Positions 1-12,700 of a stretch of 59,984 nucleotides of DNA are shown piece after piece. Position 1 is the stretch's first letter, and the number at the start of each line of letters is the position of its first letter. The stretch comes from Acanthaster planci. Taxonomy: Eukaryota; Echinodermata; Asteroidea; Valvatida; Acanthasteridae. The stretch covers positions 476,660 through 536,643 of the forward strand of contig NW_019091391.1 of the NCBI RefSeq assembly GCF_001949145.1, given 5' to 3'. The position numbers were made by a program, and so were the translations under genes. The notes beneath the pieces were generated by a model. It did not search any database. It was not told the DNA's origin and worked only from the letters and a program-made list of their open reading frames with translations.

Positions 1-3000
1 GCCGTGTCCAACATCATCTGCTCCATAAGTTTTGGGTCCCGCTTCGATTACGATGACCCAATGTTCAATAAGATACTGGACAGTCTGCGAGTGGCTTTTG
101 AGAACGAAGGATTTTCTTCGTGGGGCAACACGTTTCCTTTTCTCTACCACACTCCTTTTCTGGCAAAATTGAGAGAATGTGTCAGATTTGTCAAAGAATA
201 TATCGAAACAGTAATTCAGGTAAGTACTTAACCTTTGATATACACCTCAAAGACAGCTTATTTTTTATTTGGGGGAGGGAACAGTGAGAGTTCCCCCAAA
301 CCTGTTTAGAATTTCTGATGAATTGCTGAGACTAAATTGCAGGACTTTTAAATTGCTTCTAGAGGAAAAAGAAAAATTACACTACATGTATATATTTCCC
401 TCGAATCTGACACTGGATCTCTTTGCATCTGGTTATAAGGTTCCCTTACATCCAACCGGAAAGTTAGGAGTATAAAAATGAAATGATTTATCTCATCAAA
501 TCGATCCAGGATCACCAAGACTCCTATGACGAGAATGATTTCCGGGATATCATTGACATATACATCGCTGACGTCAAAGGGAAAGAGCGCACTGGACCTG
601 CCCCGCCCCTCACCCTCCAACACACTTGGCGGGGTATCCTGGACTTGTTTGGCGCTGGTACGAACCCAACTTCAAATACCTTGCTGTGGCTGATATCCTT
701 CGTCCTCAAGTACCCTGAAGTACAAGAGAAGGTAAAGTACACGTACTGTTTCGAACTGAGTCGTAATGTAGGGCAGTCAGTATATACATGTTCACAGTTC
801 AAAGTTTACATACAAAGTCGCCGATTCATTATGTACGTTGTTTGGGTGCGTTGCGTACGCGATGTGTTTTGCTTTCATTGACGCAAAATCGACTCCAAAA
901 CGTGTGCGTTGTGTTTGGCCCGGAAGCGATTCTGAGGGATACTCAACGCTTGGCACAAGTGTTGACGCGCATTATGGAAAGGTGCCTTCACGCATTTCTC
1001 TTTAAGCAGTATTGTTTGGACTAAAACTGGAGGCTCTCCTATAATGTTTAAATAATTAAACCTCCACGTTCTTTACAAATTGCGTTAGAGAATTAGTTTG
1101 CAAAACAAGTATCATTTTTTTATAATTTGAACGATCGGTTTGTACATCAAAATGAAGGAAAGGTTTATCCCAGTAATATCGCTGTGTGTTAGTTTTGCAT
1201 TTATATTGTATACAATCTTTGGCAAAAAACACTTGTACGGCAGGGTTCAAACTTGGGTCTCTCGTTCTATGAAAAGGTAGTTTGGTAACTGTTTATAAAA
1301 GCATAAACCTGGAATGACTTTGCCTCATTACCCAAGCAATAACTGTGACATGCAGATCCAGCAAGAGATCAGTGAAGTGGTGGGAAGTGACCGTCAGCCA
1401 TCTTGCGAGGACCGTCCCAGCATGCCCTACACCAACGCGGTCATCAATGAAGTCCAGCGCTTACGTCCGGTGGGGATCACGACTATGCCATACGAGACGA
1501 CAGACGAGTTTCAGCTGAAAGGATACACAATTCCCAAGGGAAGAAGTAAGATTGTTAACTCGTACCCATTTTTCTATGTAAGAGCGATTATAGTCACAAT
1601 TAAATACTTGGAGTTTAAAATTAAGTACATACAAGCCACCAAATACCATCCTATTGTAAACACTTATAAAACATCAGGGAAGGTTATCGCTGACTGATTA
1701 TTGAATTATAACAGGTGTGATTATAAATCTGTGGGCGATGATGAACGACCCCAAGGTTTGGGATCGCCCAGAGGAGTTCAATCCCGGACGTTTCCTGAAC
1801 GAAGACGGCAAGACAATGATCCAGCACGAAGCCTTTGTACCATTCTCAACAGGTACGCTCGGAAAAAAAAATTATTGTCCCCTCCAAATATTTATTACTT
1901 TTATTTGGCACTGGCGTTGTAGATGGTAAGTCTACACCCCCCCCCCAGAAAATTGTCCTGGTCCCTTACCTCGATAATTCTGTCAGGGGATGGAATTATC
2001 GAAGTGTCGTTTAATTAAGTGTCCCCCAGCGTGGTGAATCAGTCCCCACTCACTCGGGTAATTTTGCCCCCCCCCTCGCTTTGTTACGCAAAAGTTGTCA
2101 TTTTCGTGTTAGTTTCTTGAATTCACTCCACATGGAACACATTTATTTAGTTTTTTATTTAACCAAATGTACAAATTTACCACTTGACAGGAGGACAAAT
2201 GTACCTGTTGGGTGACAGATCCACCCGGGTGAATGTGTCCCCCAGACACTGATACCGGGGAGCAATTATCCGGTAAAAGTGTAAATAATGGGAACTGAAT
2301 TTAGGAACTGCACAAAGAATTTCATTCTACAGTCTAAATAATGAACAGTAGCCTTTTAATGTTACACGGTTGGTGGTGCTCTCCATTGTGACTTGCTAGA
2401 GCTGCAGAGGGCAAGTTCGAGCGCGAACTACAGTTATGCCAGTAGTCAGCGACTTTTAGCAATGCGCATGCGCTATTAACTCAAACGCCCCAGCCGGCCT
2501 ATTTTTTTTTTTTAACTATTATTGTTACTCAAAGTTCAGCGTAGGCTGCGATTCTCGTATAGCGTGCATGGCCACTGACATCCCGTACAATTATTTTCAT
2601 GTGAATGGTTCCCTCTGTAATGATAAACGAAATATGTTACTGGTAACCAGCGGTGTAACCGTACCCCTTAGCGTGGTCCCAAATGGTCGACTAGACATGT
2701 CTGACCGTACACCGTTCGAGCGCTGTCAGTCGGTCAACTACTGTCGTCGCTTGAACTTGCCCAGAGCTGCGCGAATAGAGAGGGTAGCGCCAACTTCAGA
2801 CTTCGGAACCAAATTCGATTTCCCTTCGCTTACCCAGGTCGTCGGAGTTGTCTGGGTGAAGGGCTGGCCAAGACGGAAATGTTCCTCTTCGCTGCTAACC
2901 TCTTCCAGCGGTTCACATTTAAGCCACCGCCGGGGGCGTCTAAACCAGAACTGAAGGGAATCCTACATCTCAGCTTTGTCCCAGAGCCGTTTAAAGTATG

Positions 3001-3016
3001 TGCAGTTAAACGCTAG
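1..3016 (+). CDS. Cytochrome P450, CYP2-type, copy A (5' end outside window)
   Basis: Heme-thiolate monooxygenase of CYP clan 2, normally ER-anchored and fed electrons by P450 reductase. Visible exons: 1-219 (exon 2, partial), 510-731, 1356-1545, 1715-1852 and 2838-3016, all with GT-AG borders and matching phases; stop TAG at 3014-3016. Exon 4 encodes the K-helix ExxR as NEVQRLRP, exon 5 the PERF-like PEEFNPGRF, and exon 6 joins exon 5 to form the heme loop [12 protein letters not shown] with its Cys ligand. No stop or frameshift is seen. The odd point is the I-helix: the usual AGTDTT reads AGTNPT (Asn codon 663-665, Pro codon 666-668), so the acid and the alcohol of oxygen activation are both lost. 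It is most like copy B. The missing 5' exons lie left of the window. It could be a decaying paralogue or an enzyme that does not use the normal monooxygenase cycle. Confidence 0.85.
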
Positions 3017-3800
3017 ATCTGACAAACGACATTAATAGAGATTGTTTTACCCTTCTTGAATAGCAGAATTGGACAACCATACTGCCTTGTTCAAGTATTT
3101 GAATTCAGATGCACGTCTTGTTAGTTGAATTGGGTAATCACCAATTGCATGAGAATAGCCTACATTAAAAAGGGTGACGAGTGATCGTTATAGATGACCC
3201 CTATTTTAAGTGGATTCATGAGGGACTCGTTCTTTTTGCAGCCAGAATTTTAATTTATCTCGACGCTTGTTCATAATTTTGTAAAGTTGCCGAAAAATCC
3301 TTTTTGGTGGAGCAAAACAGCACCCTACATCGGGTAAGCCAGTCATTTATACGCGTGCAATTACTGTATTATTACAAAAGTATTATAAAGTTATGAAGGT
3401 ATGAATTTTAGTCGGGAGGCATTCCCGCGACCTCTCGAAATTGTACGGGTCTAATGTACGAACCTCGAGAACACATCCGTGTTGGCCCAGGATTCCTGAG
3501 ACACATGGACGATGTCTAGGCCGTGTCCGAAACGGGATTCCAGAGCTACGGCTAGGTCTATCGTCTACGCGTCTCCACGCATTTCCAATGGAGTGAAGAC
3601 CTACACCGAGCTCTAGACAACAGATTTGGATGCAGCCCAAACTGGCTCTCGACTTTTAATTTAGTGTAAATAAATGTCACCAAAACTGGTGCTGCTTGCT
3701 TCAATTTTACTGGTTTAACTATGTAATAAATATATATTATAAATATAAAAGCATCCCAGCTGTTTAAACTGCGCATATGAAAACGTGGACTTAATAATTC

Positions 3801-4300
3801 TGTTTAATCCAGTTCACGAGCATGTCGACCCTTGTATAAATCTTTCTTTGTTACTTTAAAGTACCGTTTATGCCAGGCGATTATTGGACAAACTATGACT
3901 GGCCGTAAGTCCAAAACCCAAAGAATAATTCCTAAAGCGTTAAAAAATCATGAAAAAATAAAACATTGAATCCTAAATAGTTGTGCTAAGTACTAACATT
4001 GAATTTGAAAGGTTGGCTTTCAAGACTGAATTTCTGCAAAGTTCGATTGCCCAGACAGAATGCATTGTGGCGGCCAGTGTTTTAAAAACAATTAAATATT
4101 ATCTGTAAATGCCTGGCAAAGGATCGATGGGTGATTGGCTAAAGAACTGCTTCCAGTCCCATGACGTCACACCCAAGAGTTTCCACCGCCGGCGTGATTT
4201 GATTGGCATGCGAGGGGACGCCCCCAGTTGCCTTCGCACATTCGCCTCATAGACCCTGGAAGTACACTCCTGGTGATGCACTTCCAGAACCCTTGGATTG
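3801..4300 (-). pseudogene. Relic of trypsin last exon (after P450 A)
   Basis: Read on the minus strand, 4111-4300 resembles the last exon of the intact protease at 31287-31639, including a WKLLGVTSW stretch and SQSPIDPLPGIY. The GDSGGP active-site motif is destroyed, so the catalytic Ser is gone. The piece encoding the following VDKFVNW-like segment lies at 3801-3840, split from the rest by about 265 bp of unrelated DNA (about 3843-4107). The same insertion, at the same point, is present after copies B and C. No open frame spans the region. Confidence 0.7.
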
Positions 4301-6260
4301 GATGTGATTATGACGTGCTTGGGTGACAAGTCACGTGACAGTAAGGGGGCACTCTTCATAGTGCAATATCTCGTTAATGTAGGGATGTGTACTTTTTAAT
4401 GTGCGTATATCTAACGAATGTATGGGTTATAAATTATTAATGTGGTCCTAATTTATTATTCATGATCCATCCAGTCATGTACTTACATCCACCTTTAAGT
4501 TGTAATTTTCCGTTCACAAACAGACCTTAATACTCCTTGTTTAAGTGCCAAGCCTCATGGGATATGATTGGTACAATTGTCATTTATATTAATCCCTGTT
4601 TATTATAATAACCTATCACAGTAGTACAAATAAGATTTTGTTGGTGATTACGAATCATGGGGGGTTGCAACGAAGGACGGAACAGCGAACGCATGGGGTT
4701 CGCTCCTGCATGCTCGGACATATCTTTAGTTGGGCTTACCGGAATAAGTGTCAGAATGGAATATAAATTCGGACAGCCGGTCATAGTGAATGCCGCTTTG
4801 GGTCTTTATCGTTGGTTAAGTAATTCTAGGGTGCTTAGTGTGCAACTTTTACGTGACCTTCCGATCCTTTACGTGTACGCAACTTTTCTATTGTTGCATG
4901 TACTTGTATAGTACATGTACACATACACATTATGTTAGCATTGTATGGCATTGTCGTCGTATACGTATATTTAACTACATGTACCAGCTCCATGCACTCA
5001 AGTGTTTCATGTACAGCACCTTGCGTGTTATGAGGATCAATGCACCATTCTTATGAGTGTATAGTGATGTACAGTATGTGCCTTGTTTGTCCTTTCTCTT
5101 ATGTCTCTGCTGGTTGCAATATTCAAATTATTCACTTCTGTGTAAACATTATTTTAATATAAATTTATATAAAATTAATCAGCCTTTTATTTAAGAGCCC
5201 AATGTATAGAGATGATTAATTACTATTGTAATGTCAGGGTCTCCTTCTACAGGGTTTTTTTCTGCATGATAAAAATGATAATGAAATAATAAAATCGTCC
5301 TCTGGAGTAGACAATCCAAGTTTTGTCAGCATTCTATCACTTTGAAGGAGTGATGGACTCCAAGCCACGACCCCGTCACATCTTGTACTTGTCCAATGGG
5401 ATTGAAACTTTGTGTATATCTCGAAAGGGAAGGGATTTAGACCCGAATTGACCTGATGTGATGATGATGTCATCATGCGATAAGTCATGTGACTTTAAAG
5501 GTGCATTCATTAAAGCCCAATATCTCGTGAAGTACATGTCCAATTCGGTTTCGGTTTTTGAAGATACCTAGAAAAGGAAGGGTTTGAGATGGAAATTGTT
5601 GGTATCATCTGATAAGTCACGTGACAAAAGATGACATGGATAGCGAGGTTTCCCCTGTTTTATTTCCAATTGGGCCATTAAATAACAATTTTATTGAATG
5701 ATTTTGTCAAACCTTTTTAAACCGAAGCAGCTCCATGGTTGTCCACAACCACGGCCCTCTCTCGTTTTACATTTTTTCATGCCGTTTTACCTATTTACAA
5801 TGTTCTTAGTTTCAAGTTCTCTTTTCATAACTATTCAATTTAGACATCATCAGGGAGTCCACAAGGGAAAACCAACCAGATACATGTCGCAGGTTCAAAC
5901 CTCGTTCTTGTCAATAATCTCTTTGCTTCACTTTAAAGTACTTTTCATTCATTTTATCTCGGGTTAACGTTTTACTAATGATGATGATCTTTTAAGGTCA
6001 TTTTCAAGTTGTGGTAATGTTTTCTCATGCACCTTGTTAATGTATTTTGTGCTTAAACTGCCTTTTACTTCTAATAAGTATATATATATATCTATGATAT
6101 TCTTATTGTCCATTTTTCTGTCTTTTATGTTTGTTTAATTTTAATATTTTTAGGACTATTTTAAGATTATTTTGCACTAACTGTGTTTTATTCGTTGTAT
6201 ATTTATTGTAGGATTCCATTGGGTACCAGTATTTTTACCGATTTTGAACAATCTAATAGG
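4301..6260. other. Intergenic A-B, no gene seen
   Basis: AT-rich DNA with no supportable coding exon. It holds two perfect GTCACGTGAC palindromes (4330-4339, 5616-5625) and a one-mismatch copy (5484-5493). Each is set in loosely repeated sequence; the stretches after 4340 and 5493 both contain the phrase CAATATCTCGT. Confidence 0.5.
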
Positions 6261-6269
6261 CCTAAAGGA

Positions 6270-6425
6270 AAAAATAAATAAATAAATAAACATATCAATC
6301 AATCGATCAATCCATCTATCAATCGATCAATCAATCGATCGATCGGTCAATGCATCAACCCATCAATCAAGCGATGGCTCAAGCGATCGATCAATCAATC
6401 AATCGACCAACCGACCGACCAACCA
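6270..6425. repeat. Microsatellite (AAAT)n then (ATCA/ATCG)n
   Basis: A short AAATAAATAAAT run is followed by about 130 bases of imperfect ATCA, ATCG and CGACC tetra/pentamers, for example ATCAATCGATCAATC. Simple-sequence repeat in the 5' flank of P450 B. Confidence 0.85.
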
Positions 6426-6721
6426 ACCAATCCGCTCCAGGCTAGGGACGAGAAGACCCACAGTTCTAGGGATAAGCAATGACGTTGCACTTTATACAGG
6501 GAATCCACAACAAAGGTGAGCATGTTTATAAATTATGGACAGGGGTGACGGAAAAGCGTCACCCAGGAGACGCACTCAGCACAACAGAACCTTTCACCCA
6601 CTCAGGTAGTATTTCTTTTGTGCGTACAGTCTCTCGCCGTGAACTTTTGCGATAAGAAGCTAAACTTCCGGCTTTTCGTCTGAAGTATGTGAATGATGTA
6701 AACACAGAGCTGGGAACATGG

Positions 6722-6729
6722 TATAAATA
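6722..6729 (+). promoter_or_regulatory. Probable TATA box of P450 B
   Basis: TATAAATA lies 61 bases upstream of the ATG at 6790, leaving room for a start site near 6750 and a short leader. Further up, at 6544-6567, is an inverted pair (GGGTGACG, then CGTCACCC after a 6-base spacer) that includes TGACG/CGTCA half-sites. A related GGGTGACGAACAG sequence occurs far upstream of copies C (about 12494) and D (about 21627). Confidence 0.55.
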
Positions 6730-6789
6730 AGCGGGCCAATTGCACAGTCCCAGCACTCCCCATACAGACTCGCACTGCTGAAGTTAAAT

Positions 6790-9700
6790 ATGGCTAATCC
6801 AAATTCTGCCCTGAGTTTTCTCTCCTTTGCCCGTACCGCGCTCAATCTCCAATCTGCAGCCATCTTCCTGTTGATCTTCGTCGTGGTCCTGAAGCTATTC
6901 CGACGTCCAAAGAACCTTCCCCCGGGGCCCTGGCAGTGGCCTTTCCTCGGGAACTTCGTGGCGCTGACTCGGTCCAAGAAACATGCCCACGAGGTGTTGG
7001 CGGAGTGGGCCCGGCGGTATGGAAGCGTCATGTCGGTCGGCCTGCGTCCGGCAGGGGCTCCTGCCATTGTCGTGAGTGACATTGGCATCGCCAAGGAGTT
7101 GCTGTCAAGACAGTGGGAGCACCACGTTGAGAGGTCCTGGTCTCCGCTTACGCCAAAAATTGCAGACGTACGAGGTAGGGACTTTACGAGGACAAGGCTT
7201 GGCCTGGAAATTATACCAAGTAATAGCGAGACGGGGGTCGAATTTTACTAGATTGAGGGAAGGGGGCTTAAACGGCGAAGGCTTAATTCCCTGAGCCTCA
7301 ATTTCTGAAGAAGATGGGCACCAGTGAACACGTAAAATGTCATTACATCTCGATACCCTAATATTTCATTCTCGTAAGGAGATTTCAAAGTCACCAATTA
7401 TCATTTTTTTTCAAAACAGGGAGCTTTGTGTGGGACAAAGGCGAGAGAGCCAAAGAACAGCGACGTTTCGGCCTCGGCGCCTTTCGAAAAATGGGAGTCG
7501 GCAAGAAAAGTCTGGAGCACAGAATCAACGAAGAGGCTCGATACCTAGTCGAAAGTATCGAGGCTGAAAAGAATCGACCCTTTGATCCGAACCTCCCTAT
7601 CCACAAGGCCGTGTCCAACATCATCTGCTCCATAAGCTTTGGGTCCCGCTTCGATTACGATGACCCAAAGTTCAAGAATTTACTGGACAGTATGCGAGTT
7701 GTTTTTGAGAACGAAGGAATTTCTTCATGGGCAAATACGTTTTCTTTTCTCTACCACACCCCTTTTCTGGCAAAATTGAGAGAATGTGTCAGATTTGTCA
7801 AAGAATATATCGAAACAGTAGTTCAGGTAAGTACTTATCATCTGATATGCACCTCAAATACAGCTTATTTTGGGTGGTGGTGGTTAGAGTTCCTCTTAAC
7901 CTGTTTACAATTTCTGATGCATTGCTGAGACTAAATTGAAGGAAAAGAAATCATACAATACTACATGTATATATTTCCTTCGAATCTGATACTGGATCTC
8001 TCTACTTCTGTCGATAAGGTTTCCCTTACTTCCAACTGGAAACTGAGGCGTATAAAAATGAAATGATTTATCTCATCAAATCGATCCAGGATCATCAAGA
8101 CTCCTATGACGAGAATGATTTCCGGGATATCATTGACATACACATCGCTGACATTAAAGGAAAAGAGCAGATCGGATCTAGGGTGGCCACGGGGCCTGCT
8201 CCGACCATCACCCACCAACACATCTGGCGGGGTATCATGGACTTGTTCGCCGCTGGCACGGACACAACTTCAAATACCTTGCTGTGGCTGATATCCTTCG
8301 TCCTCAAGTACCCCGAAGTACAAGAGAAGGTAAAGTACACGTACTGTGTGACATTCGTTTAACATGTTTAACATGTAACGAATGTAGGCCTATTTGCCCC
8401 TTTTTGTGATATAATTTTTATCATTTTTGTCTTGCAGAGTCCTAATGTAGGGCAGTCGATACACATGTACATGTACACAGTTCAAAGTTTACACATAAAG
8501 GCACCTATGTACATGTACGTTGTTTAGGTGCGTTGCGTACACGATGTGTTCATGCGTTTCGCTTTCGCGGACACAGAATCGACTCCATTAACAAAACACG
8601 TGTGCGTTGAGTTGGGCCCTCAACGCTTGCCGCAAGTGTTGACGTGCAAATGGAAGGCGCTGTAACGTATTGCACTCCGAGCAGTATTGCTTGGACCAAA
8701 ACAACAGGCTCTCCCACAATGTCGAAATAATTAAATCTCAAGTTCTTTACAAATTCCCTCAGAGAATTAGTTTGCAGAAGATTATCATTTCTAATAATTT
8801 GACCAATCAGTTTGTATATATCAAAATGAAGCAAGGGTTCATCCCAGTCATGCCGCTGTGTGTTGGTTTGCATGTATACTGTATAGTATGTGGCAAACAC
8901 ACCTGCACGGCAGGATTTGAACTTGGGTCTCTCGTTCTGTGGTAAGTACTTTGGTCACAGCTGTAAAAGCATAAAGTTATAATGGCTTGGCCTCATTACC
9001 CAATCAATAACTGTGACATGCAGATCCAGCAAGAGATCAGTGAAGTGGTGGGAAGTAACCGTCAACCATCTTGCGAGGACCGTCCCAGCATGCCCTACAC
9101 CAACGCGGTCATCAATGAAGTACAACGCTTACGTCCGGTGGGGATCATGGCTCTGCCCTACGAGACGACAGAAGAGTTTCAGCTGAAAGGATACACAATT
9201 CCCAAGGGAAGAAGTAAGATTGTTAACTTGTACCCATTGTTCTACGTAAGAGCAAAATATAGTCACGATTAAATACTTGCAGCTAAGTGCATACAAGCCA
9301 CCAAATCCCATCCTATAGTTAACACTGATCAAATAAACTAAAATTGATGACCGATTATTGAATTCTAATAGAAGTGTTTATAAATCTGTGGGCGATGATG
9401 AATGACCCCAAGGTTTGGGATCGACCAGAGGAGTTCAACCCCGGACGTTTCCTGAGCGAAGACGGCAAGACAGTGATCCAGCACGAAACCTTCATACCAT
9501 TCTCAACAGGTACGCCATCGGAAAAAAAGCCTTTTTGTCCTCTCCAAATATTCATTAGTTTCATTTGACACTGCCGTTATAGACGGTAAGTCTGCAACCC
9601 CTCTCCCGGAAAACTGACCAGGTCCTCTAAATGATACCTAGATAATTCTGTCCCCGACAGAATTATCTGGGTATCATTTAAGTGTCCCCCAGCGTGGTGA

Positions 9701-10645
9701 ATCTGCCCCCTTTCAAATAATAAACCACTCGGGTAATTTGCTCCCACGTTCTGTGACGCAGAAGTTGTCATTTTCGTTTTAGTTTGATGAATTCAGTCCA
9801 CATGTAACACATGTTTTTTTACCAAATGTACAAATGTACCACTTGACAGGAGGACAAATGTACCTGTAGGGTGACAGATTCACCCAATTATCATCGGTAA
9901 AAGTGTAAATAATGGGAATTGAATTTAGGAATTGCCCAAAGAATTTCATTCTACAGTCTAAATATAGAAAAGTAGCCTTTTAAAGTTAAACGGTTGGTGG
10001 TGCTCTCCACTGTGACTTGCCAGAACTGCAGAGCAGCGCGAATAGAGAGGGTAGGCCTAGTACCTACTTCAGACTTTGTAACAAAAATGGCTTTTCTTTA
10101 TGTTTGCAGTACTGCGTGCAGCTATGTTGTGCTTGTGGTCCACAATGCTTGACGCGTAATCCACCATTTTGTTTCCAACAATGGAGGCACTCATGTCGCA
10201 ATTATCACTTTAAACACAGCTCCACAACTTCTTGTTCTCTCGCCACCGGCCCTCCTGATAAGTTATAAGGCGCTAATAAACTGAGGGCAAACTTTACCCA
10301 TTGTTTTGTGAAGCACTCAGGCGACAACACTGTGTATTGGAAATAGATTGGGACAGTGATTGATAAACAATTTACTGCGCGTCATCAACGCCCGAGCGAA
10401 GCTACTGTGTTGATTTCCCAAATACATGTAGACGTAATTCTCATCGATTTCCCTTCGCTTACCCAGGTCGTCGGAGTTGTCTGGGTGAAGGGCTGGCCAA
10501 GACAGAACTGTTCCTCTTCGCTACTAACCTCTTCCAGCGGTTCACATTTATGCTACCGCCGGGGGCGTCCAAACCAGAACTGAAGGGAATCCTACATCTC
10601 ACCTTTGTTCCAGAGCCGTTTAAAGTACGCGCAATTAAACGCTAG
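6790..10645 (+). CDS. Cytochrome P450, CYP2-type, copy B (complete)
   Basis: Six coding exons: 6790-7174, 7420-7826, 8090-8329, 9024-9213, 9372-9509 and 10467-10645; 1539 nt, 512 residues. All junctions are GT-AG and phases agree (1, 0, 0, 1, 1). The ATG at 6790 opens onto a hydrophobic ER anchor (about 20-36), then a basic stop and the PPGP hinge (44-47). Later come the helix-C region AKEQRRF, I-helix AGTDTT (319-324, intact acid-alcohol pair), K-helix EVQR (376-379), PEEFNPGRF, and heme loop [12 protein letters not shown] with Cys458. The length is normal for the family. Compared with A, C and D it carries six extra residues before the I-helix (18 bp in exon 3). Expected role: NADPH-dependent oxidation of lipophilic substrates at the ER; the substrate cannot be read from sequence. 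A TATA box lies 61 bp upstream. This is the most conventional member of the array. Confidence 0.92.
9629..9679. repeat. Hairpin in P450 B intron 5
   Basis: Arms 9629-9652 and 9656-9679 are near-perfect reverse complements (24-base stem, 3-base CCC loop). The same place in copy A (about 1970-2020) has only a decayed version, so B either preserved or regained symmetry. Confidence 0.75.
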
Positions 10646-11018
10646 ATCTGATAAACGGCATATTAACAGAGATTGTTTTGCTTGTTTTTGAATGGCAGAA
10701 TTTGGACAATCATACTGCCTTGTTAAAGTGTTTGAATTCAGATGCACGTCTTGTTAATTGAATTGGGTGATCTTCACTTGCATGAGAGTACATGAAAAAG
10801 GGATGACGAGCAATCGTTGTAGATGACCTCATTTTTAAGTGTCAATGTAATGTAACCAGTTTAAATGTATTCGGTTTAAGCTTTCCGGGTAACAAGATAA
10901 AGTTTCTGAAGAATGATGCATGATTGCATGGCTATCGGTGTTAATTTTCTCTTGCACTTGAATCTACTGGATGTCGTTCAACTATTGTTATAGTTGTAGC
11001 TATAATCGTAGTTCTATT

Positions 11019-11247
11019 TGCAAAAGAGTGAAAACTCCCCTTAAAAAAGAGTGGAGTAAAACCATCCCAAAAGAGTTTTAAAAAAACCCTCCCAAAGACG
11101 GAAATTCCACTCTACCAATGAGCTATGGACACCTCGAAAGAGAGTTATCCTTTGTATGGTTCCTCTTTTAGAGTGAACTTCACTCTTTTGGAGTGGTTTT
11201 CTCAGTCTCTTTTAGAGTGGATTCATGAGGGACTCACTCTTTTTGCA
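11019..11247. mobile_element. Short MITE/SINE-like element after P450 B
   Basis: The ends read TGCAAAAGAGTGA and, inverted, TGCAAAAAGAGTGA, giving terminal inverted repeats. On the minus strand the interior (11110-11127) contains TAGCTCATTGGTAGAG, a good match to a tRNA A box. No good B box follows. Copy A keeps only the right-hand part of this element (about 3208-3241); copy C lacks it. Confidence 0.5.
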
Positions 11248-11699
11248 GCCCGAATTTTACTTTATCTGGACGCTTGTTCATAACTTTGCAAAGTTGCCGA
11301 GGAAACCTTTTTGGTGGAGCAAAACAGCACCCTACATCATGTAAACCAGTCATTCATAGGCGTACAATTACTGTATTATTACAAATTTTAATTTCATTAG
11401 ATCTTCGGTATGAACTTTAGTCGAGAGGCACTCCAGCGACTTCTCGAAATTGTTTGGGTCTGATAATGCACGAACTTCGAGAACACATCCGTGTTTGCCC
11501 AGGATTGCAGAGACACGTGGACGATATCTACAATGGCTGTCGACTTTTAATTCAGCGTAAATAAATGTCACCAAAACTGGTGCTGCTTGCTTTAAATTTA
11601 TTGGTGTAACTATGTAATAAATATTCGTAACGTGATAGAATAAAGCATCCCCAGCTGTTTAAACTGCGCATATGAAAACGTTGACTTAATAATTCTGTT

Positions 11700-12130
11700 T
11701 AATTCAGTTTACGAACTTGTCGACCCTTGTATAAATATTTCTTTGTTACTTTAAAGTACCGTTTATGCCAGCGATTATTGGACAAACTATGACTGGCCGT
11801 AAGTCCAAAACCAAAAGAATAATTCCTTAAGCGTTAAAAATCACGAAAAAATGAAAACATTCAATCCTAAATAGTTGTGCTAAGTACTAAAATTGAATCT
11901 GAAAGCTTAAAGTTGGCTTTCAAGACTGAATTTCTGCAAAGTTTGGCTGCCCAGACATAATGCATTATGGCGGCCAGTGTTTTGGAATCAAATGGTGATT
12001 GGCTACAGAACAGCTCCCAGTCCCATGACGTCACACCCTAGAGGTTCCACCGCCCACGTGATCTGATTGGCAGGCGAGGGGTCCCCCGGAGTTGCCTTCT
12101 CTCGGTCGCCGCATAGAGCCTGGAAGTAAC
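11700..12130 (-). pseudogene. Relic of trypsin last exon (after P450 B)
   Basis: 11701-11736 matches the VDKFVNW-coding part and 11992-12125 the [13 protein letters not shown] part of the intact protease exon at 31287-31639, on the minus strand. They are split by the same roughly 265-bp insertion found after copy A. Frameshifts prevent any protease reading frame. Confidence 0.65.
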
Positions 12131-12399
12131 TCATGATGGCGCGCTTCCCGAACCCTTGGATAGAAAAATAACGTGCAAAGATTTTAGAATTGCTAATACG
12201 TTTCGTTCAGTTACTTCTTAAAAAATCCAACTCGGAAAAGGGGCTTGGAAAATATTTGCTATATCAATTTATAGACTCTGAAAAATCACCTGACCTAAAA
12301 GGGAAATATCCTGCCAAAAATTGATCCATCACTTCCGAAAATCTAAAACACCTGAAAAACAGTGCAATGCGGCAGTCTCTGGCCTGACTCACCCCCTGG

Positions 12400-12700
12400 A
12401 TCCGTCCCTTCTATCGATGGCACTTTTTATCATAGAGGGAGTTCACGACAAAACTCGGGAAAAAGGGTACAGATGCTAAGAATGATGAACAGGGGTGACG
12501 AACAGACTTCACCCAACAGGCCGGCTCGAGCACCCAGTGCCTTTGATGCTTTGACCTACTTAAGCAATGACGTTTCCGTTGGTGATACGAACGCAGTCCG
12601 CAGTCGCAGACTTTGGACAAGTACTCAACTGCCGGCCCAAAGTAGCCTCTTGACTGAAATGGACCGATAGTTAGATTGACGATTCGGCAATATCTCTCAC
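12400..12700. repeat. Duplicated upstream module of P450 C (mate 21545-21830)
   Basis: This block (ATCGATGGCAC, GATGAACAGGGGTGACGAAC, CCTTTGATGCTTTGACC and following sequence) is closely matched at 21545-21830 upstream of copy D. Both sit about 1.3-1.6 kb before the start codon. It was copied with the P450 unit and could include shared regulatory DNA. No coding signal is seen; the long minus-strand frame here is not conserved in the mate. Confidence 0.6.
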
